This document shows positions 7,977-17,134 of a stretch of DNA of 64,000 nt, piece by piece; the first letter of the stretch is position 1, and every line of letters begins with the position of its first letter. A model generated the notes under the pieces. It saw only the letters and a program-made list of their open reading frames with translations. It made no database searches and had not been told where the DNA came from. The position numbers were made by a program, and so were the translations under genes. The stretch is taken from positions 58,076-122,075 of the forward strand of contig CAJUEX010000003.1 of assembly GCA_910585715.1 (NCBI GenBank), read 5' to 3'. The stretch is from an uncultured Lachnospiraceae bacterium (GTDB lineage: Bacteria > Bacillota > Clostridia > Lachnospirales > Lachnospiraceae).

Positions 7977-8717
7977 CTATTCAGGCTTAAAAGATACTCT
8001 CTCTGTGCCCTCTTCATAATCTTCCATGTGAAGTACTCCGGATTTTCCTTCCAGTTCAGGTAAAATATGGCTCAGCTGCATGACCTTCTGGTCAATATTT
8101 TCCTTTGTGCCTAAAGCGGCCTTTGCCTCACCGAAATACAAGGTCATATTTCCTCCCTTGTCAAAATGAATCTTATCTGCATTTATCTCATACTTTTCCA
8201 AAAGCTGCGTCATGCTGAGGATTTCTTTAAAAATTTCCTCATCCTCCACAGGAAGCTTTTCGTATAAAACAACATAGCCGTAAGAAAGCCCTGTTATCTG
8301 GGGAATGCCCGGCGTGGCGGCTGATGCGCTTTCCACCACGATGCCTTCCCTGTCAAAGTACATATATTTCCCCAGATATGCCACACAGCCTGCCAGAGCC
8401 TTTTCATATACAGTAATCTTTATGGAATGGGAAGATACAACTTCCACCGACATGGACTCAATAAAGGGCACATCCGAAATATCCTTGTTATGATATTTCA
8501 GCGCCAGAAACAGAGAATTTCCCGAAAGCCCTCCCTTTAGTATCATTTCCTGAATCTCTTCTTTTGTGTAATGTTCATTCCCCGTTACTTCCACTTCTGT
8601 TACCTTATAGTAACTGGTCAGGAAAAAGAATCCGGAGCATACCAAAATAATACATGCCAGAACAAAAAATATTCTTATTCGGTTTTTCATAAAAAAATGT
8701 TCATTCACTTTTTTCAA
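7977..8717 (-). CDS. ftsQ: Cell division protein FtsQ/DivIB
   Basis: About 246 aa. Single-pass septal protein of the FtsQ-L-B complex: short cytosolic N-terminus, membrane helix IFFVLACIILVCSGFFFLTSYY, then a POTRA domain beginning TEVEVTGNEHYTKEEIQEMI, and a beta domain. The start is TTG at 8717 with GGGAG 6 nt upstream, lying inside the last codons of murA (17-nt overlap); the in-frame ATG at 8690 has no ribosome site. The murA-ftsQ overlap implies translational coupling. Confidence 0.85.
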   Translation of the reverse strand: MKKVNEHFFMKNRIRIFFVLACIILVCSGFFFLTSYYKVTEVEVTGNEHYTKEEIQEMILKGGLSGNSLFLALKYHNKDISDVPFIESMSVEVVSSHSIKITVYEKALAGCVAYLGKYMYFDREGIVVESASAATPGIPQITGLSYGYVVLYEKLPVEDEEIFKEILSMTQLLEKYEINADKIHFDKGGNMTLYFGEAKAALGTKENIDQKVMQLSHILPELEGKSGVLHMEDYEEGTERVSFKPE

Positions 8718-9954
8718 TCTTAGCTCCCAAGCATCTTAAATCTCTTACGATATCTTCATAGCCCCTTTCTATATAAGAAAGACCTGCTATTTTTGTTCTT
8801 CCCTCTGCCAAAAGCCCCGCAATCACCAGTGCGGCTCCTCCCCGCAGCTCTTCCGCCTCCACGTCCATTCCGCCAAGCCTCTTTACCCCATAAATCAAGG
8901 CCTGATTTTCCTTTTGAAAAATTCTGGCTCCCATACGGTTCAGTTCCTTTACCACACGAAACCGGTCTTCAAAAATCGTTTCCCGTATAATGCTGATTCC
9001 GTCTGCCCTTGCCAGTACTGCCATAAGCGGAGATTGTAAATCCGTGGGAAATCCGGGATAGACCCTTGTTTCCATAAACGGAATGGATTTATCCGCCTCT
9101 TCTCCGTTTAAAAAAATCTTATCCCCTTCGATATGAAGCTTAGCGCCCAGGTTCCTTAGCATAAGAAGCAGGGAATCCATCTGCCATACCGGGGCATTTT
9201 CCAAAAGAACCGCCCCTCTTGTAGCAGCCCCTGCCAACAGATAGGTGCCGGCAACAATCCGGTCCGGCACCACGGTAAACTCTGTTTCCTGTAAAGCCGC
9301 CACTCCTTCAATTTCTAATGTTTCTGTGCCGATGCCCTGAATCCTCGCCCCTGCCTTTTGCAAAAACCGGCATACCTCTGTTACTTCCGGTTCCTTTGCC
9401 GCTCCCTTTATGACAGTGGTGCCTTTTGCAAGCACTGCAGCCAACACGATATTCTGTGTGGCTCCTACGCTGGGAAAAGGAAGAAAAATTTCACTTCCCA
9501 CAAGCTCCCTGACACTTGCCCCTATCGTCTCCCCTTCTTCGGTAAATTCCACTCCAAGCCTCTGCAAGGCTTCCAAATGCATGTCGATAGGACGGTCACC
9601 TATTACACAGCCTCCCGGATAATGAATGGATACTTCTTTTTCTCTTGCCAGCATGGCTCCTATGAAAATAATCGAGGAACGCATGACCTTTACATATTCC
9701 TCCGGCAGCACAGTGTTACAAATATCTTTTGCATCTATTTCCAGGCAATGTCCTATAAAGCTTACCTTGCAGCCTATGCTTTCCAATATTTTTATCATGG
9801 AAAATATATCCGTTATCCTTGGACAGTTATGTATCACTGACACACCCCTTATCAGTATAGATGCTGCTAACAGAGGCAGTGCTGCATTCTTTGAGCCTTG
9901 TATGCTCACTTCTCCGCATAAGGTATTCCCACCTGTGATATCAATAGACTTCAT
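8701..9954 (-). CDS. murA: UDP-N-acetylglucosamine 1-carboxyvinyltransferase MurA
   Basis: 417 aa. First committed step of peptidoglycan synthesis: transfers enolpyruvate from PEP to UDP-GlcNAc. Seen: opening QGSKNAALPLLAA with the conserved K and N, the PGGCVIGDRPIDMHLEAL segment that carries the active-site Cys targeted by fosfomycin (C of GGCVIG), PDRIVAGTYLLAGAATRG, and YPGFPTDLQSPLMA. The Cys predicts fosfomycin sensitivity of this enzyme. Good AGAAGGTGG ribosome site. It sits where murG-murB are found in the Bacillus cluster, between ftsW and ftsQ. Confidence 0.96.
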   Translation of the reverse strand: MKSIDITGGNTLCGEVSIQGSKNAALPLLAASILIRGVSVIHNCPRITDIFSMIKILESIGCKVSFIGHCLEIDAKDICNTVLPEEYVKVMRSSIIFIGAMLAREKEVSIHYPGGCVIGDRPIDMHLEALQRLGVEFTEEGETIGASVRELVGSEIFLPFPSVGATQNIVLAAVLAKGTTVIKGAAKEPEVTEVCRFLQKAGARIQGIGTETLEIEGVAALQETEFTVVPDRIVAGTYLLAGAATRGAVLLENAPVWQMDSLLLMLRNLGAKLHIEGDKIFLNGEEADKSIPFMETRVYPGFPTDLQSPLMAVLARADGISIIRETIFEDRFRVVKELNRMGARIFQKENQALIYGVKRLGGMDVEAEELRGGAALVIAGLLAEGRTKIAGLSYIERGYEDIVRDLRCLGAKIEKSE

Positions 9955-10040
9955 ATTCCACCTTCTAAGTATTTTTTAGTCAAGGAAATCCAAATCTATT
10001 TCTATCCTATGCGGATTTTTCGAAAATGTGTCTTTTTTCT

Positions 10041-11231
10041 TTATCCTACATCATTTAGCCGAATGCCCTTTGATACACTTAACACAAGCCCGATTTCTGA
10101 AAGCAGAAACAAAACCGAAGTGCCTCCATAGCTGATAAAGGGCAGGGAAATTCCGGTGTTTGGTATGGTATTGGTAACTACGGCAATGTTCAGGATTACC
10201 TGAATGGCTATATGCCCTAACACACCCACCACCAAAAGCGCTCCAAACAAATCGGTGGCATTATTGGCAATTACCATAAACCTCCAAATCAGAAGAATAA
10301 AAAGCAATATAATGGACAAGGCCCCAAAAAGCCCAAGCTCCTCACAAATAATAGAGAAAATCATATCATTCTGGGCTTCCGGCAAAAAGCCCAGCTTTTG
10401 CATGGAACGCCCCAGCCCCTTGCCGAAAAGATTGCCGGAACCAATGGCATACAATGCCTGCAGTGTCTGGAAACCTTCATCAGAAGCATATTTTTCCGGG
10501 TCCAGCCATGCGATGATACGGTCACCGCGAAAGCCTGCATCCGACTGTATTCCTCCATCCGCTGCTGCGTCCGCCTGACTTTCTGCATTTTTTACAATAA
10601 TAAATACAATCAGGGCTGCTGCCGCACAAACACCCAGCGCCAGCAGCACGAATCTTTTATAATCCGGTGCCGCCACAAAAACCATCAACACTGCAATTCC
10701 CCCAACGATAATCGCAGAGCTTAAATTATTGGTTACTTTCCAGATTAAAAGGCAGATAGGGGCTGCTGCGCCTACTGCCAGCCCAAAGCCTTTCCATGTG
10801 CGGATTCCTTTGCCCATCTTACAGACTAATACCGCCAGAAACAAAATCATGGCAAGCTTTGCAATTTCTGCCGGCTGAATGGATAAAGGACCAAGCCTCA
10901 GCCATCTCCTTGCACCTTTTACTTCCTTTCCTAATGGCGTCATAACCAGCAAAATCAGTATTACTGCTACTATGTAACCAAGCACTGCAAATCTTTCCCA
11001 GAAATGGTAGTTAATCCTCGACACGATAATCATGCAGACAATTCCCAACGCCGTGGAAAGAAGCTGCTTTTTCAAATAATACGCAGAATCCCCATAATCC
11101 AGAGCCGCTTCATAGGAGCTGGTGGAATAAAGCATTACCAGACCAAACCCCAGCAAAAACAGCACGATGAACAGCAATGTATAATCAAAGAAATATTCTT
11201 CACGTTTTCTGTTCTTCCTTCTTACCGACAC
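10041..11231 (-). CDS. ftsW: FtsW/RodA/SpoVE-family peptidoglycan glycosyltransferase
   Basis: 396 aa, about ten membrane helices. SEDS-family polymerase of lipid II that works with a class B PBP. Seen: GLVMLYSTSSYEA near helix 1; the WLRLGPLSIQPAEIAKLAMILFLA loop with the conserved catalytic-site Asp position shifted toward the QPAE motif; AQNDMIFSIICEELGLFGA; and the terminal NTGISLPFISYGGTSVL signature. The start is GTG 11231 with AGAGGAAG upstream. As only one SEDS gene is in the cluster I call it FtsW; SpoVE is an equally good family name. Gap of 91 bp to mraY with no recognisable gene. Confidence 0.92.
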   Translation of the reverse strand: MSVRRKNRKREEYFFDYTLLFIVLFLLGFGLVMLYSTSSYEAALDYGDSAYYLKKQLLSTALGIVCMIIVSRINYHFWERFAVLGYIVAVILILLVMTPLGKEVKGARRWLRLGPLSIQPAEIAKLAMILFLAVLVCKMGKGIRTWKGFGLAVGAAAPICLLIWKVTNNLSSAIIVGGIAVLMVFVAAPDYKRFVLLALGVCAAAALIVFIIVKNAESQADAAADGGIQSDAGFRGDRIIAWLDPEKYASDEGFQTLQALYAIGSGNLFGKGLGRSMQKLGFLPEAQNDMIFSIICEELGLFGALSIILLFILLIWRFMVIANNATDLFGALLVVGVLGHIAIQVILNIAVVTNTIPNTGISLPFISYGGTSVLFLLSEIGLVLSVSKGIRLNDVG

Positions 11232-11322
11232 AGATCTTCCTCTTTTCTAATCATTCTCAAATACCGGACAATGCTTCAGGAATTTCCTGTTCCGTACACA
11301 GGCTTCCCTTTTCCAGGCATTC

Positions 11323-12279
11323 TCAGATGCCAAGCAATGCCACCAGGCACAAAACTGCTGTGACAATGGCAAATACTGCCACCACCTTTGTCTCCTTCCA
11401 TCCGCAAAGCTCAAAATGGTGGTGAATAGGCGCCATCTTAAAAATACGTTTTCCTCCCGTCAGCTTAAAGTAACTAACCTGCAGAATAACAGATACTACC
11501 TCTATCAGATAAATAAAACCTACGATCACAATAAACAAAGGCATCTGCATCATATATGCCGCCGCCGCCACAAAGCCCCCGAGGGCAAGGGAGCCGGTAT
11601 CTCCCATAAAGACACTGGCAGGATGTACATTAAACAGCAGAAATCCTAAAAGCGCCCCTACCGTTGCGCAGGTAATCGGTTCAATTCCGCTGCCGGTTCC
11701 CACTGCAACTACAGAAAAAAAGGTTGCCACTAAAATGGTGACGCTGGTTGCCAGTCCGTCAAGTCCGTCGGTAAAGTTGGTTCCATTTACCGTTGCAATC
11801 ATGACAAAAAACAGAAACGGCACATTTAAAATGCCTAAATCCAGATATTTCCCGGGAAAAAAAGGAATTTTCATGGAAAGACTGATATTTAATACATTCA
11901 CTACATAATAAGCAAATACCGCCGTTACAATAAACTGTAAAAGCATTTTCTGCCATGCCCTGAGCCCCATGGAACGCTTTAACACAACCTTGATATAATC
12001 ATCTATGAATCCTATCAGCCCAAATCCGAGAGTGGAAAACAGAATAGGCATGATTTTCGGATATTCTTTTACATATATAAGGGATGTGACCGTAATTGCA
12101 GCCAGAATTATAATGCCTCCCATGGTTGGAGTCCCTGTTTTCTTCAGATGGCTTTCCGGTCCCTCTTCCCTCACCGTCTGCCCTGCTTTTACCTTCCTTA
12201 AAAAAGGTATCATAACAGGCCCGAGAGCCGCACTGATTACAAATGCTATCAAAACCGGTATTATAATTCTGTTTATCAT
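11323..12279 (-). CDS. mraY: Phospho-N-acetylmuramoyl-pentapeptide transferase MraY
   Basis: 318 aa, ten hydrophobic helices. Makes lipid I from UDP-MurNAc-pentapeptide and undecaprenyl phosphate. Seen: the cytosolic motif ESHLKKTGTPTMGGI, the Asp pair in FGLIGFIDDYIKV, NGTNFTDGLDGLATS, FMGDTGSLALGG, and the terminal MAPIHHHFELCGWKE with the three histidines. Directly downstream of the second PBP gene. murE, murF, murD and murG, usual neighbours, are absent here; murE is at 41.5 kb. Confidence 0.97.
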   Translation of the reverse strand: MINRIIIPVLIAFVISAALGPVMIPFLRKVKAGQTVREEGPESHLKKTGTPTMGGIIILAAITVTSLIYVKEYPKIMPILFSTLGFGLIGFIDDYIKVVLKRSMGLRAWQKMLLQFIVTAVFAYYVVNVLNISLSMKIPFFPGKYLDLGILNVPFLFFVMIATVNGTNFTDGLDGLATSVTILVATFFSVVAVGTGSGIEPITCATVGALLGFLLFNVHPASVFMGDTGSLALGGFVAAAAYMMQMPLFIVIVGFIYLIEVVSVILQVSYFKLTGGKRIFKMAPIHHHFELCGWKETKVVAVFAIVTAVLCLVALLGI

Positions 12280-12358
12280 GTTCTTATTTTCCTTTCACAT
12301 TCCATCCGCCGGACATCTGTCTGAAATATCCTTTTCCGGCGGTTTTTCGTTTCACACA

Positions 12359-14071
12359 TTACTTAGTATAATCTATTTTTTCCAAATAAGGAAGAATATT
12401 TTCAAAAAGCTTTTTTACCACCGGTGCAGCAATCTGTCCGCCGTAATATATTCCTTTTGGATGGTTGATGACCACAAGGGCAAGCACCTTCGGATTATCT
12501 GCAGGATAAAATCCCAGAAAGGAGGCAATGTATTTTCCGCTTCCTCTTGGAAGGGTCTGACTGGTAGCTGTTTTTCCGCCTATGGCAAAGCCTTCTATCT
12601 GAGCCTTCTTTCCTCCTCCGTTTTCCACTACCTGCTCTAAAATCATTCTCATAGTTTCTGAAGTTTCTTTGGAAACTATACCCTTTTTCACCGGATATGT
12701 AAAGGTTTCCACCGTATTCCCCTTTGTATCTTTTGCTTCCACGCCAAAATGGGGAGTAATGCGGTTTCCGCCGTTTACAATAGAGCTTACAGTGGTGGCA
12801 AGCTGAATGGGAGTTATTTGAAAGGACTGTCCGAAAGAAACCGTTGCCAGCTCTACCTGACCCATGTTCTCCTTCTTGTGCATAATGGTGCCCGCCTCAC
12901 CCGGAAGGTCCACCCCTGTCTTTTCCAAAAGCCCGAACTGCCGGAAATAGGAATAATACCTGTCCACTCCAAGCCTTAATCCCACATCTACAAATACGGG
13001 GTTACAGGAATTCATAGTTGCCTGTATGAAATTTTCCCCGCCATGACCGGTTGTTTTATGGCATCTTATCTTCCGGTCCTCCACAATGATGAAGCCCGGA
13101 CAGGAAAAGGTATCGTTTACCGTTACCACTCCTGCTTCCAATGCCGCCGTAGCTGTTATGATTTTAAATGTGGAGCCCGGCTCATAAGTATCGTTTATCA
13201 CTCCGTTTCTCCACATTTGATTTAATGCATCCTGTGTAGTTTCTCCCCCGTTCAACAGGGTAAAAGGGTCATTTAAATGAAACTCCGGCAAATTTACCAT
13301 TGCCAGTATTTCACCGTTTTGGGGATTCATCACCAGCATGGAAACTGCATCCGCTTCTTTTGCTTCCATAACCTGTTTACAAAGCTGGGTGGCATAAGAC
13401 TGAATATTAAAATCCATACTAATATACAAATCATTTCCGGGAACAGGTTCTTTTCTGTTTTCCCCTTCTTTGTCAATTTCCACTCCCCTTGCATCGGTTA
13501 TGGTATAAATTATGCCGTCCTCTCCTTTTAAATAATCCTCATATTTTACTTCCAGACCGATAATTCCCTGATTATCACTTCCCGTAAAACCAAGAACCTT
13601 GCTGGCAAGCTCGTCAAAAGGATAAAACCTTTTGTAATCCTCATCCACCTTGACCCCTGCCAGATTGTATCCCCTTATAATATCTCCTGTTTCCTTGCTT
13701 ACATTACTTTTTATCTTTTCAATAGACGATACTTTTTCTACTTTTTTCTTTGCCGTCTCCTCCGATATGCCAAGCTCCTTTACCAGCATTGCCATAACCT
13801 TTTCCGGTTCCTCTATCTGGCTGTGGATAACCGATATGGTGCAGACTGTCCGGTTGGTAGCCAGCACCTGTCCGGTAGAATCTATAATCTTTCCTCTTGC
13901 GGCTTTTATGGTTCTTTCCCTTTCATGAAGATCTTCTGCCAGCCTGGTGTAATACTCGCCCTGATAAATCATCAGATAAATCAGTCTTCCCCCAAGCCCC
14001 ACAAGAGCCATGGTGCAGCACAAAAACAATACTACTATCTTTTTTCGATTATAAGTTTTATATCCCCGCAT
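12359..14071 (-). CDS. Class B penicillin-binding protein (SpoVD-position transpeptidase)
   Basis: 570 aa. Single N-terminal membrane anchor (about 11-35), a pedestal domain, then a D,D-transpeptidase domain with all three active-site motifs: S-x-x-K in EPGSTFKIITA, S-x-N in MNSCNPVF, and K-T-A in IGGKTATSQT. The last motif is KTA rather than the more usual KTG. Its place after the first PBP and before mraY corresponds to spoVD of Bacillus, but it has no C-terminal PASTA domain, so whether it serves spore cortex or vegetative division cannot be told. GGAG ribosome site before ATG 14071. Confidence 0.9.
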   Translation of the reverse strand: MRGYKTYNRKKIVVLFLCCTMALVGLGGRLIYLMIYQGEYYTRLAEDLHERERTIKAARGKIIDSTGQVLATNRTVCTISVIHSQIEEPEKVMAMLVKELGISEETAKKKVEKVSSIEKIKSNVSKETGDIIRGYNLAGVKVDEDYKRFYPFDELASKVLGFTGSDNQGIIGLEVKYEDYLKGEDGIIYTITDARGVEIDKEGENRKEPVPGNDLYISMDFNIQSYATQLCKQVMEAKEADAVSMLVMNPQNGEILAMVNLPEFHLNDPFTLLNGGETTQDALNQMWRNGVINDTYEPGSTFKIITATAALEAGVVTVNDTFSCPGFIIVEDRKIRCHKTTGHGGENFIQATMNSCNPVFVDVGLRLGVDRYYSYFRQFGLLEKTGVDLPGEAGTIMHKKENMGQVELATVSFGQSFQITPIQLATTVSSIVNGGNRITPHFGVEAKDTKGNTVETFTYPVKKGIVSKETSETMRMILEQVVENGGGKKAQIEGFAIGGKTATSQTLPRGSGKYIASFLGFYPADNPKVLALVVINHPKGIYYGGQIAAPVVKKLFENILPYLEKIDYTK

Positions 14072-14152
14072 ATGGTCTCCGTGAAATATTCTTACTTATA
14101 ATCTATTGTGGTATTTCCTTTCTTATTCCAGTATTCCGTTTATGTTTCATTC

Positions 14153-16618
14153 TCACCGGCTTCCGTCTTCATCCGTATCCTCCTGCTCATTCTCGCTTGG
14201 AGTTCCTGATATATCGCCGATAGTGGAAAACAACGGGTCTATATATTCCATTGTGTCCGGATCCACTTTATAACCGGTAAGCGGGTCTATAATATTCCCA
14301 TTTTCATCATAAGTATAATCCGGTTTTTCCGTCTCTTCTTCCTGCTCTGTTTCCTCCTCTGTGCCTTCCTCTTCTTCGTTTTCCACTGAGTTTTCACTGA
14401 CGCTTTCTAATATTTTAAGCTTTCTCAGCTCTTCCTCCTGCTCCTCCGTCAGCTGTTCAGTACGGAATATATTCATATAGGGAAGAATTTCCGTAAATAT
14501 TCCTTTTGCAATTTCCTGTGCAAAGGTAGAATGGGGCTGGTCTTCCACATTGGGCCTGTCTACCACTACATACACTACAACCTGAGGATCATCTGCCGGT
14601 GCATAACCGATAAAGGATACCACATATTGTCCCTGCTTACGGGGATAGGTTTCCGCCGTTCCCGTTTTTCCGCCAATCATATATCCGGCAGGCACTGCAG
14701 TAGTTCCTGTTCCCGTGATACAGACTGCATTCAAATAAGTCCTCATTTTTTCTGAAGTCTCTGTAGAAACCACCTGCTTTAGCACCCTTGGCGCAATGGT
14801 TTCTGCAGTGGAGCCATCCGGATTCTGAATTTCCGTAGCTATATGGGGCTCATAATAATAGCCTCCGTTAATGATTGAACAAAAAGCATTTGCTAACTGT
14901 ATCATGGTTACCTTATATCCCTGTCCGAAAGTGGAAATAGCCAAATCGGACCTTACCATGGCATCTGCATCATAAATCAGATTGGCAGTCCTTGCTTCTC
15001 CCGCCAAATCAATATTAGTTTTTAATCCAATGTTAAAGTTGGTAAGATATTTCATAAATGTTTCTGTTCCAATGGCATCTCCCATATGCATAAGCGCCAC
15101 ATTACAGGACTGCTCCAGAGAGCCTGACACATTTACGCTTCCATGTCCATAGGTTCTGTGGCAATGAATATGGTGGCCGCTCACTTCCAGCTGTCCGGCG
15201 CATTCATAATATTCGTTTCCTTTTATCTTGCCGGAATCCAATCCGGCCGCAACCGTCATTGCCTTTGCTGTGGAACCCGGTTCATAGGCATCCTGAATAC
15301 AGAAATTTCTCCAATATCCCTGCAAGGTATCAAGAAAGGTATTCTCCTCCTCCATTTTTGCAATTTCCTCCGGAGAATAATAAGCGGAAATATCCCTCGG
15401 ATTATTTAAATCATAGTCCGGATAGCCTGCCATAGCCAAAACATTGCCTGTTTTAGGATTCATGACGATTACGCCTGTATGTTTGCTTCCAAGCTCTCCC
15501 TCCCTGTATTCGCCTTTATGCTCATCATTGAATTTCTTTATGTATTTCTCCACAACTTTCTGTATGTTAACGTCTAAGGATGTAACCACATTTTTCCCAT
15601 CTACTGCTGCTTTCGTGGTACGTTCTAATGCGGAATCATCATTTAAATATCCATATTCTCTTCCGTTGGTACCGTTTAATATATCACTATAATATGCTTC
15701 CAGCCCATTGGTTCCCACATTATCCTTGCTTGTAAAGCCCAGAGTATGACAGGCAAGGCTCCCAAAGGGATAAATTCTTTTATATTCTTCTTCAAACCAG
15801 ATGCCCTTAATATTCTTCCCTTTCTCCTTGTCAGCCTGCAGTTCTAAAAAAGGGCTGATTTCTTCATATGTAAGCTGCTTTTTCACTACATAATATTTGT
15901 CTTTTGGCTTTTCTGACAAATGGAGCCTTAATTCATTTGCGTCAATTCCAAAACAGGTATTCACTGCCGATACAGTGGGCTCCACATATGCCTGCTTGGA
16001 ATTGATGACACTGGCATCCACCACAAGATTGTATACCTTTTCACTATAGGCAAGCTTAATTCCTTTAGCGTCCAGAATATCTCCTCTTTTATAAGGCAGA
16101 ACCTTGCTGTTATATTCCTGCTGAGACAGTACCTGTTTTTTATAATTTTGGCTGTCTTCCTTATTGATTGCATAAAGCCTCATACTTAAACCCATGAAAG
16201 CTAACAGCACTATAATAAACAGCACTGCTAGCTTTTTCTGCATTCTTATGGTAAATCTTGTGCCAGTCCCCTTCCGTGCCGCTTCCTGACGGCGGGCGTT
16301 TAATTCCTGCGGTTCCACCCTGACCTGACGGTTTCTGTTCTCCTGTTTTCTCCTGTTTCTTTGATTATTTCTGCTTGCAGCGCTTCTTGCATTTTCCCGA
16401 AAGCGGTTACCCTGTTTACTTTCATTATCTGCGCTCCGCCTTCCCGCCATGCTTCGACTGCTGTTTAAGTGATTCCTGTTCTCCGGGTTACGGCTGCTGT
16501 TTGAACGGTTCCTGTTTTCCAGATTCCGGCTGCTGTTTAAGCGATTTCCGTTTTCCGGATTCCGGCTGCTTCTCTGATGATTCCGATTTCTTTTATATTT
16601 TCTGTTTTCTGTGCTCAT
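14153..16618 (-). CDS. Class B penicillin-binding protein (FtsI/PbpB position) with basic N-tail and acidic C-tail
   Basis: About 821 aa. The transpeptidase has S-x-x-K in EPGSTAKAMTV, S-x-N in EQSCNVALM, and K-T-G in IGGKTGTAET. The annotated frame opens earlier, but ATG 16618 (MSTENRKYK) follows AAAGGGA and begins after the ftsL stop, so it is preferred. Before the membrane helix lies a tail of about 125 residues, rich in R and N, containing three imperfect 12-residue repeats of the form SSRNPENRNRSN. After the catalytic domain is a Glu-rich stretch (EEEEGTEEETEQEEETEK) and a linker with YDENGNIIDPLTG. Such charged tails at both ends are unusual for FtsI. It directly follows ftsL, as pbpB does in Bacillus. 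Confidence 0.9.
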   Translation of the reverse strand: MSTENRKYKRNRNHQRSSRNPENGNRLNSSRNLENRNRSNSSRNPENRNHLNSSRSMAGRRSADNESKQGNRFRENARSAASRNNQRNRRKQENRNRQVRVEPQELNARRQEAARKGTGTRFTIRMQKKLAVLFIIVLLAFMGLSMRLYAINKEDSQNYKKQVLSQQEYNSKVLPYKRGDILDAKGIKLAYSEKVYNLVVDASVINSKQAYVEPTVSAVNTCFGIDANELRLHLSEKPKDKYYVVKKQLTYEEISPFLELQADKEKGKNIKGIWFEEEYKRIYPFGSLACHTLGFTSKDNVGTNGLEAYYSDILNGTNGREYGYLNDDSALERTTKAAVDGKNVVTSLDVNIQKVVEKYIKKFNDEHKGEYREGELGSKHTGVIVMNPKTGNVLAMAGYPDYDLNNPRDISAYYSPEEIAKMEEENTFLDTLQGYWRNFCIQDAYEPGSTAKAMTVAAGLDSGKIKGNEYYECAGQLEVSGHHIHCHRTYGHGSVNVSGSLEQSCNVALMHMGDAIGTETFMKYLTNFNIGLKTNIDLAGEARTANLIYDADAMVRSDLAISTFGQGYKVTMIQLANAFCSIINGGYYYEPHIATEIQNPDGSTAETIAPRVLKQVVSTETSEKMRTYLNAVCITGTGTTAVPAGYMIGGKTGTAETYPRKQGQYVVSFIGYAPADDPQVVVYVVVDRPNVEDQPHSTFAQEIAKGIFTEILPYMNIFRTEQLTEEQEEELRKLKILESVSENSVENEEEEGTEEETEQEEETEKPDYTYDENGNIIDPLTGYKVDPDTMEYIDPLFSTIGDISGTPSENEQEDTDEDGSR

Positions 16619-16634
16619 GACTTCCCTTTCAGAT

Positions 16635-17129
16635 TTACGGCATTTCAGTGTACTGGCGGACATAATCATCCTTTGCGCCTTCCACATTGATTACCTGGCC
16701 TTCTTCTGCATATTTCATGCCAAGCTCCTCAATAGCGATTCTTTTTACCTCTTCTAAATCTACATTGCTGACAGCCCTGCTGTATTCTTCGTTATTTTTC
16801 AGCCGCAAATCATTTAATTCGCTTTCCATGGCCGCAATTCTTTCCATAGCCATTGTATTATCGGACTGAAGCCTGATATATCCGATTAAGACTCCTGCTG
16901 CCACCATCATTGCCACCGCAAGGAACAGCACATATCCCAGATTCATTCCGGCTGCCTTTTCACGGTTTTTCCGTGCTGCATTGCTCAGCTTCTTTTTAGG
17001 CTTTTCTTCAATTGCGGTAGTGACGTCCAGCTTTCTTACTGTATTCCCGTACACATAAGAGCTGTTTCCAGCCGTCCTTCTGTCGTATGTATTTCTTCTT
17101 TGATTTGTTCTAACCTGCCTTGTTGCCAT
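16635..17129 (-). CDS. ftsL: Cell division protein FtsL
   Basis: 164 aa. Basic cytosolic N-terminus (about 60 residues, many R and K), one membrane helix LGYVLFLAVAMMVAAGVLIGYI (about 64-85), then a short coiled coil MERIAAMESELNDLRLKNNEEYSR and a conserved end LEEVKRIAIEELGM. This is the FtsL layout: a septal bitopic protein that bridges FtsQ/B to the FtsW-PBP pair. Identification depends on topology and position (between rsmH and the first PBP), because FtsL sequence is poorly conserved. Confidence 0.88.
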   Translation of the reverse strand: MATRQVRTNQRRNTYDRRTAGNSSYVYGNTVRKLDVTTAIEEKPKKKLSNAARKNREKAAGMNLGYVLFLAVAMMVAAGVLIGYIRLQSDNTMAMERIAAMESELNDLRLKNNEEYSRAVSNVDLEEVKRIAIEELGMKYAEEGQVINVEGAKDDYVRQYTEMP

Positions 17130-17134
17130 ATTCT

